DNA of 64,000 nucleotides, taken from positions 496,001-560,000 of the forward strand of contig JAFYQI010000008.1 of assembly GCA_017547175.1 (NCBI GenBank), in the 5' to 3' direction. The position numbers and the translations under genes were made by a program. Shown piece after piece: positions 28,213 through 36,374 of the stretch. The DNA is from Alistipes sp. (GTDB taxonomy: Bacteria; Bacteroidota; Bacteroidia; Bacteroidales; Rikenellaceae). The notes under the pieces are model-generated. The model did not search any database and was not told where the DNA came from. It saw only the letters and a list, made by a program, of their open reading frames with translations. Numbering within the stretch: position 1 is the first letter of the stretch; every line of letters starts with the position of its first letter.

Positions 28213-29313
28213 CTACAATTTCATAAAACGATTTCCGGGAAGTTGGCGCACGACTCCGGCCAGTTCCAACCCGATCAACAAGGCTGTCAGCTCTCCCGCA
28301 TCAACCCCCGTGAGGTCGTGCAACTCATCAAGCGAGAGGGGATCAGAGGTGCGGAAACAGGCCAAAAGTCCCGCTTCATCGCGTGTTAAATCGGGGGTCG
28401 CCGGTTGTTCGCGGAAAAGCTCGGGGTCTTCGCCGAAATCCCACATCAGGGCTTCGATAATGTCGGTCGCAGAAGTTACCAGACGTGCCTTTTGGGTGCG
28501 AATCAAGTGGTTGGTACCGACTGAAGTACGATCGTTGATGCGGCCCGGTACGGCCATCACCGTGCGGTGGTAGTTGTCGGCGTATTGGGCTGTCACAAGA
28601 GATCCGCCTCCGGCTGGCGATTCGACTACAATGCATCCGGACGAAAGAGCCGCAATGATTCGGTTGCGTGAGAGGTAGTGTACCCCTTTCATCTTGGTTT
28701 GCGAGTGGAGCTCGCTGACAAGAGCGCCTCCCGATTCGATGATCTCACGAGCTACGGAAGTATGTTGCGAGGGGGTAATTTCGGGGAGCGGATTGGCCAA
28801 TACGGCCACTGTGCGTGTGCTGTGTTCGATGGCTGCACGATGGGCTGCCACATCAATGCCGAAAGCCAGACCGCTGACAATTGTCAGGTGCGGGATGCGT
28901 GTGGCAAGTTCGCCTACCAAACGGCGGCAAACCAACTGTCCGTAGCTGCTGATGTTGCGAGTACCGACCATTGCAAGATTGTGTCCTGCGAGAGCGGCAA
29001 CATTGCCCTGTACATAGAGGACATGGGGGTAGTCGGGAATTTCGCGTAAAAGAGCAGGGTACTCCTGATCGGATGAGGCGATGGGTTGAATGGCATGGCG
29101 TTCGCAGTATCGCAATTCGCGTTCGGCCATCGCAAAGCCACTCTTACGGAGAAGCTCTTTGGCTACCGGTTCACGTAATTCGGCTTCACCGACTAATTCG
29201 GCATGCGAGGCGGCAAAGATTTGTCGAGCATCGCCAAACACCTCCAACAGGTGGACTATGCCCTTTACCCCCAACCCCGGGGTCATCGTGAGTGCCAAAT
29301 CTTCGATTTGCAT
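28213..29313 (-). CDS. dprA: DNA-processing protein DprA
   Basis: 366 residues. DprA binds incoming single-stranded DNA and loads RecA during natural transformation. An N-terminal helix-hairpin-helix-like region precedes the Rossmann domain with MVGTRNISSYGQ, IVSGLAFGIDVAAH and the GGSLVTAQYA stretch. A winged-helix C-terminus (LSLDELHDLTGVDAGELTALL) follows. It heads a unit with the TatD gene and ansA. comEC in the same window supports a possible competence pathway. Confidence 0.94.
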   Translation of the reverse strand: MQIEDLALTMTPGLGVKGIVHLLEVFGDARQIFAASHAELVGEAELREPVAKELLRKSGFAMAERELRYCERHAIQPIASSDQEYPALLREIPDYPHVLYVQGNVAALAGHNLAMVGTRNISSYGQLVCRRLVGELATRIPHLTIVSGLAFGIDVAAHRAAIEHSTRTVAVLANPLPEITPSQHTSVAREIIESGGALVSELHSQTKMKGVHYLSRNRIIAALSSGCIVVESPAGGGSLVTAQYADNYHRTVMAVPGRINDRTSVGTNHLIRTQKARLVTSATDIIEALMWDFGEDPELFREQPATPDLTRDEAGLLACFRTSDPLSLDELHDLTGVDAGELTALLIGLELAGVVRQLPGNRFMKL

Positions 29314-29335
29314 GCGTGTACCCTTTTTCGCAATG

Positions 29336-29343
29336 TAAAGTTA
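29336..29343 (-). promoter_or_regulatory. Possible -7 box (TAACTTTA) of the dprA unit
   Basis: TAACTTTA on the minus strand lies 23 bases before the dprA start, the same variant as before rnhB and the HAD gene. Confidence 0.4.
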
Positions 29344-29585
29344 CGCCTTTTTTTGAAAAAACAAAACAGCCGTGCGAATAAGATCGTCTGCCGGCTGCTT
29401 CTTTAGCAGGACTGATTGTGGTACTACCGTCCACAGATGACTTTTTCAACAAACTTGGCTTATTCTTATAAGGCTTTCCCTTACCATGCGCAACCTTGTA
29501 GAAGAATGTTTTAAGGAGCATTATTTTCCCCTTTGTTCAGCCAACTCTGTTACAATAGGGTGTGTTTAATATTTCAAAGATACAA

Positions 29586-30251
29586 ATGCAAAAGCAAATC
29601 AAAACTGAGGATGTTCGTTTCCGAGTGGCGAAAAAAGAATCACCAGAGACCGCGACGCAGACAAAGTCTGTTACTGCCACTGGCATCTCCGATGATTATA
29701 TCACAAAGATAAGCAAGCTGAAGGAAATATACAATAGTAGAGCTTCAAAAAGAACGCGAGGGTTCATTACCGATGCGTCAAGGGCACTCAATTTAGAGCA
29801 ACACGAAGCAAGCAACTACGGCACATTTGCTACACCTCTCGGTGATGTTACACTCCGAATAAGCACCCATAATGCGAGTGTAGAACATTTCGATAGCAGA
29901 GGCGAAAAGGAAGGTGTAAGCATTGTCATTACTTCCAACAAGAATAAAGGAGTTAAGCGAGGCGGAGATGCTCATGTCATAGAGTTCTTTTATCCAAGAC
30001 TAAGTTTGGAAAAATCAAGCGATAGACCATTGGTTAAAATCATTGAATCAATAATGAACTTATCAAGACGGGTATATAGGTGTGTATTTGCCATATCAAC
30101 GATGCATTTTATCGTTTTGCGGTCTTCGAAGAGGTCATTTTTGGGGTTAGATGGGCTGATATTGAAATTTTCCGACGAAAAAAGGTGTAAATTTTGTGAG
30201 AAAAGAAAAAGTTTGTATATTTGCACACTCGAAAAGGTCAAATTGGTCTGA
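29586..30251 (+). pseudogene. Fragment of a phage or mobile-element large protein
   Basis: The plausible start is the ATG at 29586. Residues up to about 30047 (FRVAKKES, then YNSRASKRTRGFITDASRALN, ISTHNASVEHFD and HVIEFFYPRLSLEK) look like the tail of large polyvalent proteins carried by Bacteroides mobile elements. This is a by-eye judgement. After that the frame continues through AT-rich sequence into the tRNA-Cys promoter and gene, which cannot be natural coding. The fragment is AT-richer than the neighbours. Its position against a tRNA gene suggests the debris of an integrated element. Confidence 0.45.
30193..30223 (+). promoter_or_regulatory. Promoter of tRNA-Cys
   Basis: TTTG (30193-30196), 19 bases, then TATATTTG (30216-30223) is a near-perfect Bacteroidetes housekeeping promoter, 21 bases before the tRNA. 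Confidence 0.85.
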
Positions 30252-30315
30252 TGGCCGAGTGGCTAGGCACAGCTCTGCAAAAGCTGCTACAGCGGTTCGA
30301 ATCCGCTTCAGACCT
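30245..30315 (+). tRNA. tRNA-Cys (GCA)
   Basis: The acceptor stem GGTCTGA (30245-30251) pairs with TCAGACC (30308-30314) and the discriminator is T. The anticodon stem CAGCT/AGCTG encloses the loop CTGCAAA with anticodon GCA at 30277-30279. The T-arm has GGTTCGAATCC. CCA is not encoded. U at the discriminator position is the known identity base for cysteine. Confidence 0.97.
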
Positions 30316-30318
30316 CGT

Positions 30319-30359
30319 AAAAACAGCGTTAGAAATGCTTCTAACGCTGTTTTTATTTT
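30319..30359 (+). terminator. Terminator of tRNA-Cys
   Basis: A 16-bp perfect stem (30319-30334 with 30339-30354) with a four-base loop ends in a T-rich run. Confidence 0.92.
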
Positions 30360-30422
30360 GTTTTGGACGGCAAGAGTATTCGATATTGTAAGCATAGAAG
30401 CTCTCTATTTGCTGAAACTCGT

Positions 30423-30689
30423 TTATCGATTCAGAAACAATATTGCTCTATTGGCTTGGTCTTCGGTTAGGCCTTCATAGGGTTTTGTCCAAATAAAATA
30501 TGGTATTTGCGAATCGAGTACCACATACTCGTCATCAATTATGACATAGCGAGTATCTCGCGTTGCATATTCGGATAGCCATGCAGCAATCTCCTCGCCT
30601 TTGTTCGCATTGTCGGGTAATGATGGTGTAATATCAATCACCTTGCCAGGTAAATGCCGTACCATCCAAAGTTCTTGCATTGCTTCCAA
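30423..30689 (-). pseudogene. C-terminal remnant of a HAD-domain (Swiss Army Knife type) protein
   Basis: About 75 codons (HLPGKVIDITPSL, EIAAWLSEY, YVIIDDEY, IWTKPYEGLTEDQANRAI) look like the C-terminal half of the HAD domain found in RNA-repair-type proteins. The N-terminal catalytic half with its DxD motif is missing. At the 5' end the frame runs into another small gene remnant, so this is probably a deletion junction. Confidence 0.5.
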
Positions 30690-30805
30690 GCCGAGATATT
30701 TCCACGACGATTCAGGTAGTAGATCAGGTAGGCAATTGCGCCCGAGGCCACCACGCGGAAAATACCGAGGATGAGCTTACCCCAGTCGTAGCCGTCACCG
30801 GCCAT
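30638..30805 (-). pseudogene. Small membrane protein, probably truncated at a junction
   Basis: A 55-codon minus-strand frame (MAGDGYDWGKLILGIFRVV, then GAIAYLIYYLNRRGN) has one convincing membrane helix. Its last 20 or so codons overlap the HAD remnant in another frame, so the natural C-terminus has probably been replaced. Family unknown. Confidence 0.35.
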
Positions 30806-30876
30806 GAGGCGCATCCTATCTAAACCAAGCGGCGCGGGTCGGAAGACGCCGCGAAGCAAAGGTAAAGATCGGCCAA

Positions 30877-30958
30877 TTAAAAGGGGACTAAAGGTTTCTA
30901 AAGGAGACTAAAGATTTCCCTTAATGCCTTTAATCACCCTTAGCCCCTTTAATATCCT
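30877..30958. repeat. Array of short CTAAAGG-like repeats in two orientations
   Basis: The left half has ACTAAAGG, TCTAAAGG and ACTAAAGA spaced about 11 bases apart. The right half has CCTTAAT, CCTTTAAT, CCTTAG and CCTTTAAT, which is the same unit in the opposite direction. The stretch lies between gene remnants and the terminator of the next gene. Confidence 0.45.
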
Positions 30959-30969
30959 TTTTCGCCATT

Positions 30970-31000
30970 AAAAAAAAAGCGCGAGAACCTTCTCGCGCTT
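30970..31000 (-). terminator. Terminator of the minus-strand outer-membrane protein gene
   Basis: A 10-bp stem (30977-30986 with 30991-31000) is followed, on the minus strand, by a run of nine T residues. It lies 19 bases beyond the gene stop. Confidence 0.92.
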
Positions 31001-31019
31001 AACTTTCTATAAATTTTAA

Positions 31020-31721
31020 TTAAAACTCCACGCCGACACGAAGAGTTAGACCGCCAAGATTCTCCGAACCACTATAATAGTAGTCATCGTATTTAACAAA
31101 TTGAGCGGTATAACCAAAGCCAACGTTTATAGCACATTTAGGACCTACACTAAATCGCGCACCGGCCGTAGGATTAATATAAAAGCCTGTTTCCTCAAAA
31201 ACAGTGTATCCTGCTCGCAGGTCAAAATAGGGAGTAACACTTCTATTGAGGAAATCAACTCGAAAATCGACAAAGATGGGCAACTCGATTGCTTCAGCTT
31301 GATAATAATAATGAGCACCGACACCACCACCTAAGAAAAAGTACTCATTAAACTGATAGCCATGAACATTCGAAATTTCAACACGAGGCGTCGAAAAAAC
31401 ACCAACGCCAAAAGTATGAGCAAAATCAGCCATACCACGATAACCCGAGCGCAACCCCGACGGCGTGTATCCGCTCGACATGCCTAAACGCGTAACATTA
31501 CGAGGTGCTTCTTTTGTAATCTTTTCTACATCGGCCATAGAATAGGCAAAAATACTTCCATCTCCAGTTTGAATTTTGAGCGAAATTCCAGGAACCTGCT
31601 CAATCACAACACCTCGAATCACGCTGCCATTTTTCAAGTACACAACCTCTTGATACGATTGCGCATAGGCAAAACCCGAAATCAGCACAACAGCGACAAC
31701 AGCCAAAAAAAACTTTTTCAT
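31020..31721 (-). CDS. Secreted outer-membrane beta-barrel protein with SH3-like N-terminal segment
   Basis: 233 residues from the ATG at 31721, chosen because it begins a clear signal peptide (ending FAYAQ). Residues about 22-70 (EVVYLKNGSVIRGVVIEQVP and KIQTGDGSIFAYSMADVEKI) form the small beta domain often seen before barrels in Bacteroidetes. The rest has aromatic strands and ends in LRVGVEF, fitting a small barrel. Function unknown. A long leader with an inverted repeat pair lies upstream. Confidence 0.7.
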   Translation of the reverse strand: MKKFFLAVVAVVLISGFAYAQSYQEVVYLKNGSVIRGVVIEQVPGISLKIQTGDGSIFAYSMADVEKITKEAPRNVTRLGMSSGYTPSGLRSGYRGMADFAHTFGVGVFSTPRVEISNVHGYQFNEYFFLGGGVGAHYYYQAEAIELPIFVDFRVDFLNRSVTPYFDLRAGYTVFEETGFYINPTAGARFSVGPKCAINVGFGYTAQFVKYDDYYYSGSENLGGLTLRVGVEF

Positions 31722-31771
31722 AAAATTCTTGTTTGCCCATCCGAGCCCCGTAAGATGGATTTTCACAAAAA

Positions 31772-31979
31772 GAAAGTGTGGAGCCGAATCGTCTATCTGA
31801 ATGGAGGTTCTGGAATACCTATGGCCAAATAAACAATACCCCACACTCGTATTGGAGCATGGAGCAAAAAAAATGCAACCATGATAGATACCAATACAGA
31901 GTGACGAGTGTGATTGCTCTCCTTGGCCTTAAAGAAATTTTCCAGATTTCCATTCAAGGATAAAAGCGATTACACTTTC
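31772..31979. repeat. Inverted pair of about 85-base structured repeats
   Basis: The left copy (31772-31855) and the right copy on the other strand (31979 back to 31891) share, in the same order, GAAAGTGT, AATCG, TATC, TGAATGGA, TCTGGAA, GGCCAA, CAAT, CACTCGT and ATTGG. Each copy also carries its own closing stem: AGTGTGG with CCACACT at 31775-31781/31841-31847, and in the right copy AGTGTAATCGC with GCAATCACACT. The differences between the copies keep pairing possible. This suggests a folded DNA or RNA unit duplicated in inverted orientation. No coding sense was found. Confidence 0.6.
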
Positions 31980-32017
31980 ATCAACATAATATGTACATGA
32001 CCCTAAGGATCACATTA

Positions 32018-32025
32018 CAAATTTA
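32018..32025 (-). promoter_or_regulatory. -7 box, probable promoter of the minus-strand barrel gene
   Basis: TAAATTTG on the minus strand would start a transcript near 32011, with about 290 bases of leader that include the inverted repeats. Confidence 0.4.
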
Positions 32026-32068
32026 CAATTTATTTCTAAAAAGACAATATCAAATCCACAAAAAGCAC

Positions 32069-32076
32069 TATTTTTG
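32069..32076 (+). promoter_or_regulatory. -7 box of the thioredoxin-like gene
   Basis: TATTTTTG lies 15 bases before the chosen start codon at 32092, so the leader is very short. Confidence 0.6.
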
Positions 32077-32091
32077 CACAAAACCCGATTT

Positions 32092-32508
32092 ATGAAACGA
32101 CTCTTTTTCTTGTTGATTTTTGTACTCACGGCAAGTGGTGTAAACGCGCAGGTGCGCTGGGTGGAGGGCTCGACCGATGCGGTGCGCGAGCAGGCCATTG
32201 CACAAAAGAAGTTGGTCTTCATCGACCTCTATGCCGATTGGTGCGGACCGTGCCGTGCGATGAACGAACACGTCTTTACACGCAAGGAGGTGGGTGAATT
32301 TTTCGACCAGCACTTTGTAGCCGCAAAATACAACATCGAGCGCCCCACAGGACGCGAACTGATGCAGCGCTACGGACGCGGATCGATCCCTTTATACCTG
32401 ATTTTCAACACCGAGGGTGAATTGCTCGGTTCGATCTTGGGAGCATCTCCCACCGAGGAGTTTTTGATGCATCTGCGACGTATTCTCGCAAAACAAAAGG
32501 AGGCCTAA
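32092..32508 (+). CDS. Thioredoxin family protein, exported
   Basis: 138 residues from the ATG at 32092, which begins a signal peptide ending in VNAQ; upstream codons overlap the promoter. The thioredoxin core has FIDLYADWCGPCRAMN with the redox pair CGPC and a cis-proline region SIPLYLIFN. It probably acts in the periplasm in disulfide reduction or exchange. It converges on rlmN, overlapping by four bases at the stop codons. Confidence 0.88.
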   Translation: MKRLFFLLIFVLTASGVNAQVRWVEGSTDAVREQAIAQKKLVFIDLYADWCGPCRAMNEHVFTRKEVGEFFDQHFVAAKYNIERPTGRELMQRYGRGSIPLYLIFNTEGELLGSILGASPTEEFLMHLRRILAKQKEA

Positions 32509-33539
32509 GCCTCCTTTTTTGTCGTATTCTCGGTCGAGAGCAGTCCGCAAGCTGCTTGGATATCTTCGCCACGCGAAGCACGAATTGTGGTTTGAATACC
32601 GCGTGCTGTCAGGGTGTCGCGGAAACGAATCATGGCTTCGTCGTCGGGCGAGAAGTAGGGAGAATCGGGAATCTTATGGAATCGGATCAGGTTGATGCGA
32701 CATTTGATACCATCCAGGAGGCGGCTCAACTCGCGAATGTGGCGAGGCGAGTCGTTCAAACCACTCATGACGATATACTCAAACGACACACGGCGCTGAT
32801 GTGTGAAGTCGTAGTCGCGTAAAATCTCGGTCAATTCATGGATCGGGTAAGCGCGTTCGATCGGCATGATCTCTTTGCGCTCTTCGCGGAAAGGATTGTG
32901 CAGACTGACGGCCAGGTGCACCTTTGTTTCGTCGAGAAAGCGTCGTAGGTTACTCACCACGCCGGCAGTCGATACCGTAATGCGCGTAGGCGACCATCCG
33001 AAGCCCCACTCCGAGGTGATGATTTCGAGGGCGCGCAACACCTCATCGAGGTTGTCGAGCGGCTCGCCCATTCCCATAAAAACAAGGTTGGTGAGGCGCT
33101 CGCGCTCGGGGAGTGAAACGATCTGATTCAGGATCTCGGCAGCTGAAAGATTGTGTTGCAAACCTTGTCGTCCCGTAGCGCAGAATTTGCACCCCATGCG
33201 GCAACCTGCTTGTGATGAAACGCATAGTGTTGCACGCTCTCCGTCAGGTATATAGGCCGATTCGACATAGCATCCTTGCGAGGTGCGATAAAGGTACTTT
33301 TTAGTTCCGTCTTTTGACTCCGAAACCCGGATTGGTGCTGACAATGCAGGGGCAAAACGGTTGGCAAGCAACTCCCGATTTTTCTTCGACAAATCGCTCA
33401 TCAACATCGGGTCCTCGGTGTGGCGCTGATAGAGCCAACGAGTGAGTTGTCCCGCGGCAAAACGGGGCATTCCCAATTCGGCGCAAATTGTGGCAAGTTC
33501 AGCCGGATTTTTGCCGTATAAGATCTCTTTTGTACTCAT
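32505..33539 (-). CDS. rlmN: 23S rRNA (adenine-2503-C2)-methyltransferase, dual-specificity
   Basis: 344 residues from the ATG at 33539 (MSTKEILYGKNPAEL); codons further upstream cross the promoter. This radical SAM enzyme methylates A2503 of 23S rRNA and A37 of some tRNAs. The cluster motif CRMGCKFCATG (CX3CX2C, about residues 112-119), FMGMGEPLDN and the C-terminal GEDIQAACG with the second catalytic cysteine are intact. Transcribed alone. Confidence 0.96.
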   Translation of the reverse strand: MSTKEILYGKNPAELATICAELGMPRFAAGQLTRWLYQRHTEDPMLMSDLSKKNRELLANRFAPALSAPIRVSESKDGTKKYLYRTSQGCYVESAYIPDGERATLCVSSQAGCRMGCKFCATGRQGLQHNLSAAEILNQIVSLPERERLTNLVFMGMGEPLDNLDEVLRALEIITSEWGFGWSPTRITVSTAGVVSNLRRFLDETKVHLAVSLHNPFREERKEIMPIERAYPIHELTEILRDYDFTHQRRVSFEYIVMSGLNDSPRHIRELSRLLDGIKCRINLIRFHKIPDSPYFSPDDEAMIRFRDTLTARGIQTTIRASRGEDIQAACGLLSTENTTKKEA

Positions 33540-33568
33540 CGTAGCCTGTAAATCGGGTGTTGTTGCGA

Positions 33569-33576
33569 CAAATTTA
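33569..33576 (-). promoter_or_regulatory. -7 box of rlmN
   Basis: TAAATTTG on the minus strand lies 30 bases before the rlmN start. Confidence 0.6.
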
Positions 33577-33630
33577 GCGTTTTTTTGCAGATTTTTTGGT
33601 GGCAATGATAGATTTTTGATTTTTTCTCTT

Positions 33631-33638
33631 TATATTTG
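33631..33638 (+). promoter_or_regulatory. -7 box of the tonB gene
   Basis: TATATTTG lies 77 bases before the start codon; a leader of about 70 bases follows. Confidence 0.6.
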
Positions 33639-33714
33639 TGGTGCATTGGGTACGTATGGCTTGGCTGTGCGTGCTGTTTGGTGTGGAAAAACAATTAAAA
33701 AAACTACAAATAAA

Positions 33715-34398
33715 ATGGAGATTAAAAAGAGTCCCAAAGCAGACCTGCAGAACAAGCGAGGTCTTTTGTTGGAGATCGGTCTGGCTGTAGCCTTGGCCAT
33801 CGTAATCGGTGCATTCGCATGGACGCCGAAAGAGCACCGCATTGAGCAAGTCGATCTGAACTACGCCATCGTAGAGGAGGAGATCACCGAGATTACGCGT
33901 CAGGATCAGAAACCGCCCGAGCCGCCGAAGAAGGTGGAGGTGAAGGTGATTGCCGACCTGCTGCAGGTGGTAACGAACGATACGAAGATCGAGACGTCGA
34001 TGACCTTCGACGAGTTTGATGAGGATGCTGAGGTATTCCAGGAGGTTGAGGAGGTAGTTGAGGAGATCGTTGATGACGAGCCCTTCCTCATCGTAGAGAC
34101 CATGCCCTCGTTCCAGGGTGGTGACCTCAATACGTTCCGTAACTGGGTACAGTCGAACGTACGTTTCCCGCAGATCGCTTTGGAGAACGGTATTCAGGGT
34201 ACGGTAGTTCTCTCGTTCGTGATCGAGAAGGATGGTTCGCTGACGAACATCCAGGTACTTCGTACGCCCGACCGTTCGTTATCGGAGGAGGCTACGCGCG
34301 TGCTTTCGAAGTCGCCGAAGTGGTCGCCCGGTAAGCAGCGTAACCAGGTGGTACGTGTAAAGTACACCCTGCCTGTAGTATTCCGCGTACAGAACTAA
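33715..34398 (+). CDS. Energy transducer TonB
   Basis: 227 residues from the ATG at 33715, where MEIKKSPKADLQNKRGLLLE begins just ahead of the single membrane anchor (IGLAVALAIVIGAFAW). A proline/acid-rich periplasmic linker (PPEPPKKVEVK, DEDAEVFQEVEEVVEE) leads to the TonB C-terminal domain (NVRFPQIALENGIQGTVVLS and SPKWSPGKQRNQVVRVKYT). TonB links the ExbB/ExbD motor to SusC-type porins. A terminator follows, overlapping the region before hflX. Confidence 0.93.
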   Translation: MEIKKSPKADLQNKRGLLLEIGLAVALAIVIGAFAWTPKEHRIEQVDLNYAIVEEEITEITRQDQKPPEPPKKVEVKVIADLLQVVTNDTKIETSMTFDEFDEDAEVFQEVEEVVEEIVDDEPFLIVETMPSFQGGDLNTFRNWVQSNVRFPQIALENGIQGTVVLSFVIEKDGSLTNIQVLRTPDRSLSEEATRVLSKSPKWSPGKQRNQVVRVKYTLPVVFRVQN

Positions 34399-34423
34399 TC
34401 AGCCCTTTGGGCAACACACGAAT

Positions 34424-34457
34424 AAAGGGTATCTGCCGTGAGGGAGATACCCTTTTT
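34424..34457 (+). terminator. Terminator of tonB, overlapping the 5' region of hflX
   Basis: An 11-bp stem (34424-34434 with 34445-34455) runs into five T residues at 34453-34457. The GTG that opens the longest hflX frame (34438) lies in its loop. Confidence 0.8.
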
Positions 34458-35676
34458 GTGGGGGAAAGGGGCTGTCTTTGATGCCCTTATTAACGCTAAA
34501 CAGAGAGATTTGGAAAGAGCAGTACTTGTCGCCGTGATCCGCGACAATCAGGAGCCTCGCCAGGCCATAGAGTTCCTGGATGAGTTGGAATTTTTGGCCG
34601 AAACGGCCGATATTGAGACCGTGCATCGCTTTACGCAGCGCTTGCCGCAACCCTCGTCGCGTATCTATGTAGGACCGGGTAAGTTGCAAGAGATTGCCGA
34701 TTATTGCAAGGAGCAGGAGATCGACGTGGTGATCTTTGATGACGAGTTGAACCCTTCGCAAACACGCAATATCGAGCAGGCAATGCCGTGTCGTATTCTT
34801 GACCGTACACGCCTGATCCTCGACATCTTCCTCTCTCGTGCCCAAACTGCCTACGCCAAAACGCAGGTACAGTTGGCAAACTATGAGTATCTTCTTCCTC
34901 GCTTGAGTGGTATGTGGACTCACTTGGAGCGTCAGCGTGGTGGTACGGGTACACGTGGCGGTGCCGGTGAGCGTGAGATCGAGACCGACCGTCGTCAGAT
35001 TCGCAACCGAATCTCGAAGCTCAAAGAGGATTTGAAGAAGATTGATAAGCAAATGGCTGTGCAGCGTTCAAATCGAGGCGCTATGGTGCGTGTGGCCTTG
35101 GTCGGCTATACGAATGTGGGCAAATCGACTCTGATGAACCTGATCTCGAAGAGCGAAGTGTTTGCAGAGAATAAACTCTTTGCAACACTCGATACGACGG
35201 TGCGCAAGGTGGTATTTGATAATCTGCCATTCCTGATGTCGGATACGGTCGGTTTTATTCGTAAGCTCCCAACTGAGCTGATCGAATCGTTCAAATCGAC
35301 CCTTGATGAGGTACGTGAGGCCGATTTATTGGTACACGTGGTCGACATTTCGCATCCGCAGTTTGAGGATCAAATTGCAGTTGTAAAACAGACGTTGCAA
35401 GAGATTGGTGCCGGTGATAAGCCCGTCTATTTGGTTTTCAACAAGATTGATGCTTATACCTATATAGAAAAGGATCCCGATGATCTGACTCCTGCCACGC
35501 GTGAGAATCTTTCGCTCGAAGATTTGAAGAAGAGTTGGATTGCCAAGGCCAACACCCCTTGCATCTTCCTTTCGGCAGTCGAGAAGATCAACATCGAGAA
35601 GTTCCGTACCGACCTTTATGGCATGGTGCGTGAGATTCATGCTGGACGTTACCCGTTCAACAATTTCCTCTATTAA
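34438..35676 (+). CDS. hflX: GTPase HflX
   Basis: 412 residues from the GTG at 34438, but this codon sits in the loop of the tonB terminator and the first 20 or so residues do not look like the family. The true start may be the TTG at 34510 or a rare codon near 34489; there is no in-frame ATG in this part. HflX splits stalled ribosomes. The HflX N-domain (RIYVGPGKLQEI, DDELNPSQTRN), glycine-rich linker (RGGTGTRGGAGEREIE) and G domain (GYTNVGKST, DTVGFI, NKID) are all present. upp follows after 24 bases. Confidence 0.92.
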   Translation: MREIPFLWGKGAVFDALINAKQRDLERAVLVAVIRDNQEPRQAIEFLDELEFLAETADIETVHRFTQRLPQPSSRIYVGPGKLQEIADYCKEQEIDVVIFDDELNPSQTRNIEQAMPCRILDRTRLILDIFLSRAQTAYAKTQVQLANYEYLLPRLSGMWTHLERQRGGTGTRGGAGEREIETDRRQIRNRISKLKEDLKKIDKQMAVQRSNRGAMVRVALVGYTNVGKSTLMNLISKSEVFAENKLFATLDTTVRKVVFDNLPFLMSDTVGFIRKLPTELIESFKSTLDEVREADLLVHVVDISHPQFEDQIAVVKQTLQEIGAGDKPVYLVFNKIDAYTYIEKDPDDLTPATRENLSLEDLKKSWIAKANTPCIFLSAVEKINIEKFRTDLYGMVREIHAGRYPFNNFLY

Positions 35677-35700
35677 AAACTCTTAAAACTCCCATAAGCC

Positions 35701-36354
35701 ATGAAGATCAATATCCTTTCAGCGCAAAATTCGGTACTGAACAAGTTTATGGCCGAAATCCGCGATAAGCAGATTCAGCAGGACTCGATGCGATTTCGAC
35801 GCAATTTGGAGCGTATTGGAGAGGTGACAGCCTATGAGCTTTCAAAAACACTCCATTACTCGCCCCGTACGGTCGAGACACCGCTCGGTGAAGCTGTCGT
35901 GCAGCAGATTGACGATCAGTTGGTGATTGCTACAATTCTGCGTGCCGGTCTGCCGTTCCACCAAGGCTTTTTGAACTATTTCGACCACGCACAAAATGCC
36001 TTTGTTTCGGCATATCGCAAGAATCATAAAGATGGATCGTTCACGGTCAAGGTGGAATATATTTCGTGTGGTGAACTGGAGGGTAAGACCTTGCTGTTGG
36101 TAGATCCAATGTTGGCTACCGGACAATCGCTGGTGTTGGCTTATGAGGCCATGTGTGAGCGTTGCGGTACGCCGGCCGAGTTGCATGTAGCCGCTGTGAT
36201 TGCATCGGAGCAGGGTGTTGATTATGCCAAGAGCCATCTGCCTCAGCATGCGACACTGTGGGTTGCTGCTGTAGATGAGGAGCTTACTTCGAAGTGCTAT
36301 ATTGTTCCGGGTTTGGGAGATGCGGGCGATTTAGCTTTTGGTGAGAAGATTTAA
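35701..36354 (+). CDS. upp: Uracil phosphoribosyltransferase
   Basis: 217 residues. The enzyme salvages uracil with PRPP to UMP. The PRPP loop LLVDPMLATGQSLV and the C-terminal uracil-binding VPGLGDAGDLAFG are intact, as is the ATILRAGLPFHQG segment. It lies 24 bases after hflX and 20 before the next gene in the same direction. Confidence 0.96.
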   Translation: MKINILSAQNSVLNKFMAEIRDKQIQQDSMRFRRNLERIGEVTAYELSKTLHYSPRTVETPLGEAVVQQIDDQLVIATILRAGLPFHQGFLNYFDHAQNAFVSAYRKNHKDGSFTVKVEYISCGELEGKTLLLVDPMLATGQSLVLAYEAMCERCGTPAELHVAAVIASEQGVDYAKSHLPQHATLWVAAVDEELTSKCYIVPGLGDAGDLAFGEKI

Positions 36355-36374
36355 CAAATATTCCCTGAAGAGGT

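Noticed and set aside
29186..29521. A 111-codon minus-strand frame overlapping the dprA start
   Set aside because: It crosses the dprA promoter and coding sequence in another frame. The upstream part (KPSLLKKSSVDGS) has no recognisable family.
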